Shown here: positions 22,492 through 22,910 of the stretch, piece by piece | Position numbering within the stretch: position 1 is the first letter of the stretch | Layout: each line of letters starts with the position of its first letter | Source of the DNA: DASULK01 sp036278255 | GTDB lineage: Bacteria; Actinomycetota; Actinomycetes; Mycobacteriales; Micromonosporaceae | NCBI GenBank assembly: GCA_036278255.1 | Contig: DASULK010000247.1 | Location: forward strand, 1 to 22,910 | Direction: 5' to 3' | Length of the DNA: 22,910 bases | Position numbers and translations under genes: made by a program | The notes under the pieces: model-generated | What the model was told of the DNA's origin: nothing | Databases searched by the model: none | What the model saw: only the letters and a program-made list of their open reading frames with translations

Positions 22492-22910
22492 TGGACCAGG
22501 CGCAGAACGAAGGGCTGAGCCGGCGTCGTGTGCTGGGCACAGCAGCCGCTGCCGCTGTCGTGACAGCGCTACCATCCGGCCTCGCGTCCGCCGCTCCCGC
22601 GCAAGCCGCGCCCGATCAGGCCCCGCCCGATCACGCCCGCTGGCGGATGCAGGCGGCGCACGTGAGCATTACCCGTGACGACTGGGGGATCGCGCATGTG
22701 GTGGGCAAAACCGATGCCCATGCGGTGTTCGGGATGATCTACGCCCAGGCCGAGGACGACTTCAACCGCATCGAGCGGAACTATCTGGTCAGCCTCGGCC
22801 GCCTCGCCGAGGCCGAGGGCGAGTCTGCGATCTGGCAGGACCTGCGCCAGCGGCTGTTCATCGATCCCGAGGTGCTGAAGGATCTCTATGCGAGTAGCCC
22901 GGCCTGGTTG
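22492..22910 (+). CDS. Penicillin acylase-family protein precursor, 5' part (runs off window)
   Basis: The first 139 residues are visible. They begin with a twin-arginine signal, 'LSRRRVLGTAAAAAVVTALP', with probable cleavage after a later AxA (SAAPAQA), so the enzyme is exported folded by Tat. The mature part has the N-terminal alpha-chain pattern of penicillin acylases (Ntn hydrolases): 'VSITRDDWGIAHVVGKTDAH', 'AVFGMIYAQAEDDFNRIERN' and 'YLVSLGRLAEAEGE'. Family members hydrolyse amide bonds of beta-lactams, acyl-homoserine lactones or similar acyl amides after self-cleavage; the catalytic Ser of the beta chain lies beyond the window. AGGAAGG about 11 bases upstream of ATG 22492 is a fair ribosome binding site. 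Confidence 0.85.

Noticed and set aside
1..22910. tRNA, rRNA, CRISPR array, riboswitch
   Set aside because: No T-loop-like or rRNA sequence, no regularly spaced repeats, and no recognised riboswitch. In particular, the leader of the L,D-transpeptidase gene was checked for a c-di-AMP (ydaO-type) motif and none was evident.

Overview
High-GC DNA (about 70% G+C, codon third positions almost all G/C) with actinobacterial gene families: an XRE / ImmA-IrrE-type protease / MAB_1171c-type membrane protein cluster, an SDR, a Tat-exported penicillin acylase, and a divergent actinobacterial urease operon. This suggests an Actinomycetota filament, most likely Micromonosporaceae (inference; no rRNA or tRNA gene is present to anchor it).

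Layout. 1-740: GNAT acetyltransferase (minus strand, runs off the left edge). 928-1514: intact Phd/YefM-RelE/ParE toxin-antitoxin pair behind a three-copy CGTACG-type operator. 1517-4022: a relic zone with an IS982-family transposase missing its start and an internal block, then a pntA-pntB transhydrogenase relic with several deletions. 4294-5121: intact secreted lipase with an operator-like palindrome upstream and a strong hairpin downstream. 5212-6244: an unknown fragment and a decayed ArsR/SRPBCC pair. 6207-6965 (minus): exported L,D-transpeptidase. 7131-7491 (minus): PIN-type toxin-antitoxin relic. 7611-8948: secreted GH18 chitinase, separated from a convergent 2.5-kb kelch/carboxypeptidase-regulatory relic (9059-11545, minus) by a 15-bp-stem terminator. 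11552-11866: fragments of a phospholipase D-like gene and an IS5-family transposase. 11957-12346: ASCH-domain protein. 12541-13380 (minus): alpha/beta hydrolase with the tail of a lost upstream partner. 13630-14726: a small conserved-looking protein translationally coupled to an SDR oxidoreductase. 14881-19485: complete, tightly overlapping ureABCFGD operon without ureE. 19635-21991 (minus): PAP2, broken MAB_1171c-type protein, intact HExxH protease, broken XRE regulator. 22398-22910: short leader ORF and the start of a penicillin acylase precursor with a twin-arginine signal.

How the parts relate. Secreted enzymes (lipase, chitinase, L,D-transpeptidase, acylase) and the urease operon are intact, and the urease suits nitrogen recovery from urea. 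Between them lie at least nine loci broken by segmental deletions and mostly single-base losses, while only two transposase relics remain. The most notable signals are this deletion-biased erosion; an apparent urease variant (Ala in place of the flap Cys of UreC, a His-rich C-terminal tail on UreG, no UreE, an extended UreB); and a regulator-protease-membrane protein-phosphatase module in which the protease and phosphatase stay intact while the regulator and membrane protein are broken. Judgements of deletion rest on remembered family architecture and could also be explained by assembly error; this needs read-level checking.
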